Shown: positions 16,269 to 17,990 of the stretch, in pieces
Position numbering within the stretch: position 1 is the first letter of the stretch
Layout: the number at the start of each line of letters is the position of its first letter
NCBI GenBank assembly: GCA_033720955.1
Contig: JAWWBN010000051.1
Location: 1-17,990, forward strand
Reading direction: 5' to 3'
Length of the DNA: 17,990 nucleotides
From: JAWWBN01 sp033720955
GTDB taxonomy: Bacteria > Acidobacteriota > Thermoanaerobaculia > Multivoradales > JAHEKO01
The notes under the pieces: generated by a model
The model's input: the letters and a program-made list of their open reading frames with translations, nothing else
The model's database searches: none
Told to the model about the DNA's origin: nothing
Position numbers and translations under genes: made by a program

Positions 16269-17936
16269 CTACCCCGTCCGCATCGGCAGGTCGAGGCCGT
16301 GACGGGTGGCGCAGCCGATGGCCTCGGGGTAACCGGCGTCGGCGTGACGGGCCACCCCCAGGCCGGGGTCGCCGGTCAGCACCCGCTCCAGACGCGCCGC
16401 CGCGGCCTCGGTGCCGTCGCAGACCACCACCATCCCGGCGTGCAGGGAGTAGCCGATGCCGACACCGCCGCCATGGTGGACCGAGACCCAGGTGGCGCCG
16501 TTGACCGCGTTGAGCAGCGCGTTCAGGACCGGCCAGTCGGCGATCGCGTCCGAGCCGTCGCGCATCCCCTCGGTCTCCCGGTTGGGGGAGGCCACCGAGC
16601 CGCAGTCCAGGTGGTCGCGGCCGATGACGATCGGCGCCGACACCCGGCCGCTGGAGACCAGGTCGTTGAACACCCGGCCGGCGCGGGCGCGCTCGCCGTA
16701 CCCCAGCCAGCAGATCCGCGCCGGAAGACCCTGGAAGGCCACCTTCTCCCGCGCCATGCGAATCCACCGGCCGAGGGTCTCGTTCTCGGGGAAGGTCTCC
16801 ACGATGGCCCGGTCGGTGGCCTCGAGATCGGCGGGGTCGCCGGAGAGCACCGCCCAGCGGAAGGGGCCCTTGCCCTCGCAGAAGAGGGGCCGGATGAACA
16901 TCGGCACGAAGCCGCCGATCGAGAAGGCCTCCTCCACCCCCGCAGCCAGCGCCTGGCCGCGCAGGTTGTTGCCGTAGTCGAAGGTCACCGCGCCCCGCTC
17001 CTGGAGACGCAGCAGGGCCCGGACGTGGGCGCCCATCGAGGCCGTGGAGCGGCGCACGTACTCGTCCGGATCGCGACGCCGCAGCTCCAGCGCCTCGGCG
17101 AAGGCCATGCCGTGGGGCACGTAGCCCTCCAGCGCGTCGTGCGCCGACGTCTGGTCGGTCAGGGCGTCCGGCACCGGGCCGTGCTCCAGCAGGTGGTGCA
17201 GAAGATCCACCGCGTTCGCCTCCACCGCGACGGAGAGCGGACGCCGCGCCGCCCGCGCCTCCTCGGCCTGCGCGACGGCGGTGGCGAGGTCGGGCGCGCA
17301 GACGTCGAGGTAGCGGCTCTCCAGCCGGCGGTCGATACGCGAGCGGTCCACCTCGGCCACCAGACAGACGCCCTCGTTGAGGGTCACTGCCAGAGGCTGG
17401 GCGCCGCCCATGCCCCCCAGCCCGGCGGTGACCGTCAGCCGGCCGGCCAGGCTGGAGCCGAACTTCTGACGGGCGCACTCGGCCAGGGTCTCGTAGGTGC
17501 CCTGGAGGATCCCCTGGGTGCCGATGTAGATCCAGGAGCCGGCGGTCATCTGGCCGTACATGGTGAGCCCCAGACCCTCGAGACGCCGGAACTCGTCGGC
17601 CGTCGCCCAGTGGGGCACCAGCAGCGAGTTGGCGATCAGCACGCGAGGCGCTTCGGGGTGGGTGCGGAACACGGCCACCGGCTTGCCCGACTGCACCAGG
17701 AGCGTCTCGTCGCCGCGCAGCCGCTTCAGGGTGGCGCAGATCGCCTCGAAGCACTCCCAGTTGCGCGCCGCCCGGCCGGAGCCGCCATAGACCACCAGCT
17801 CCTCCGGATGCTCGGCCACCTCCGGGTCGAGGTTGTTCATCAGCATGCGCAGCGCCGCCTCCTGCTGCCAGCCGCGGCAGCTCAGACGGTCGCCCCGCGG
17901 GGCTCGCACCGTGCGGGGGGTGGCGGTGGGGGTCAT
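16269..17936 (-). CDS. hutU: Urocanate hydratase (urocanase)
   Basis: A 555-residue NAD-dependent urocanase, the second step of histidine degradation, converting urocanate to imidazolone propionate in the cytoplasm. Length is close to the family's ~550-560. Family signatures include GDRLSCRGWQQEAALRMLMN near the N-terminus, NWECFEAI, LTMYGQMTAGSWIYIGTQGI (about 122-141), TAGLGGMGGAQPLA (NAD-binding glycine loop), FDYGNNLRGQA and FIRPLFCEGKGPFRW. The conserved catalytic-region cysteine is C409 in ICWLGYGE. HHGGGVGIGYSLHAGM lies near the C-terminus. The ATG at 17936 follows a -10-like TAAGAT by 6 nt, with no Shine-Dalgarno sequence, so a leaderless mRNA is plausible. No other hut gene is visible. 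The 26-nt gap to the partial gene on the right would also allow an operon. Confidence 0.97.
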   Translation of the reverse strand: MTPTATPRTVRAPRGDRLSCRGWQQEAALRMLMNNLDPEVAEHPEELVVYGGSGRAARNWECFEAICATLKRLRGDETLLVQSGKPVAVFRTHPEAPRVLIANSLLVPHWATADEFRRLEGLGLTMYGQMTAGSWIYIGTQGILQGTYETLAECARQKFGSSLAGRLTVTAGLGGMGGAQPLAVTLNEGVCLVAEVDRSRIDRRLESRYLDVCAPDLATAVAQAEEARAARRPLSVAVEANAVDLLHHLLEHGPVPDALTDQTSAHDALEGYVPHGMAFAEALELRRRDPDEYVRRSTASMGAHVRALLRLQERGAVTFDYGNNLRGQALAAGVEEAFSIGGFVPMFIRPLFCEGKGPFRWAVLSGDPADLEATDRAIVETFPENETLGRWIRMAREKVAFQGLPARICWLGYGERARAGRVFNDLVSSGRVSAPIVIGRDHLDCGSVASPNRETEGMRDGSDAIADWPVLNALLNAVNGATWVSVHHGGGVGIGYSLHAGMVVVCDGTEAAAARLERVLTGDPGLGVARHADAGYPEAIGCATRHGLDLPMRTG

Positions 17937-17942
17937 GGGGGG

Positions 17943-17948
17943 ATCTTA
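17943..17948 (-). promoter_or_regulatory. Candidate -10 element for hutU
   Basis: On the minus strand TAAGAT ends 6 nt before the hutU ATG. No -35 hexamer is recognisable at 16-18 nt upstream, where the palindrome 17965-17988 lies. That placement would let a protein bound at the palindrome control this promoter. Confidence 0.35.
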
Positions 17949-17961
17949 GCCGCGGGCCGGC

Positions 17962-17990
17962 TCAGCCGACGCCCTCGAGGGCGTCGGCGA
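17962..17990 (-). CDS. Partial gene, 3' end only, unidentified
   Basis: Entering from the right edge on the minus strand, codons reading ADALEGVG end in TGA at 17964-17962. Codon endings are all C or G, as in the neighbours. Only eight full codons are visible, so neither the gene nor its reality can be confirmed. A hut gene would be a natural guess from position, but nothing in these residues shows it. Confidence 0.3.
17965..17988. repeat. Perfect 24-nt palindrome upstream of hutU
   Basis: A 24-bp sequence with half-site GCCGACGCCCTC is identical to its reverse complement. It is centred at 17976/17977, about 40 bp upstream of the hutU start and just before the likely stop of the preceding gene. 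It could be an operator for a dimeric regulator, a transcription-terminator hairpin without a T-tract, or chance within GC-rich codons. Confidence 0.55.

Noticed and set aside
12167..16504. Plus-strand open frame of 1445 codons opposite the kinase gene
   Set aside because: It is the antisense shadow of a GC-rich gene. Its product is a low-complexity Arg/Gln/His/Gly-rich string with no domain, while the minus strand has clear HisKA and HATPase motifs.

Overview
The window is a very GC-rich bacterial segment with dense gene packing, strong G/C bias at third codon positions, frequent 4-nt stop/start overlaps and several short-leader or leaderless-looking starts. Secreted S9 and zinc peptidases, an OPT transporter, a bactofilin, a glutaminyl cyclase and large multi-membrane-span NtrY-like kinases together suggest a proteolytic Gram-negative heterotroph. 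Acidobacteriota, perhaps Thermoanaerobaculia-like, is my best guess. This rests on gene content only, and Myxococcota or Gemmatimonadota are not excluded.

Layout. (1) 1-307, minus: the start of a gene running off the left edge, with an apparent change of reading frame near a perfect 18-nt palindrome. (2) 306-2684, plus: a compact cluster of a small two-helix membrane protein, a ThiE/TenI-family protein, signal peptidase II (lspA) and an RluD-type pseudouridine synthase. (3) 2681-4409, minus: alanine dehydrogenase (ald), a bactofilin and a tRNA-Gly(CCC), in transcription order tRNA, bactofilin, ald. (4) 4426-4486: two back-to-back promoters, one for the tRNA and one for a small plus-strand gene (4496-4783). 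(5) 4776-12149, minus: a tightly coupled run, in transcription order a secreted S9 peptidase, a secreted zinc metalloprotease, an OPT peptide transporter and a secreted or lipid-anchored glutaminyl cyclase. Each junction overlaps by 4 nt. (6) 12206-16126, minus: a very large NtrY-like sensor histidine kinase whose frame seems to extend upstream with no standard start codon. (7) 16269-17936, minus: urocanase (hutU), then the last codons of a further minus-strand gene at the right edge.

How the genes fit together. The S9 peptidase and metalloprotease both carry export signals and would cut protein outside the cytoplasm. The OPT transporter would import the oligopeptides. The glutaminyl cyclase would convert N-terminal glutamine to pyroglutamate, either on secreted proteins or on the peptides. 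Alanine dehydrogenase and urocanase feed alanine and histidine into central metabolism and fit the same amino-acid-based diet. The large kinase lies directly upstream on the same strand, 56 nt before the peptidase, and may share a transcript with the peptide genes. No response regulator is in the window. I see no CRISPR array, insertion sequence, phage gene or rRNA.
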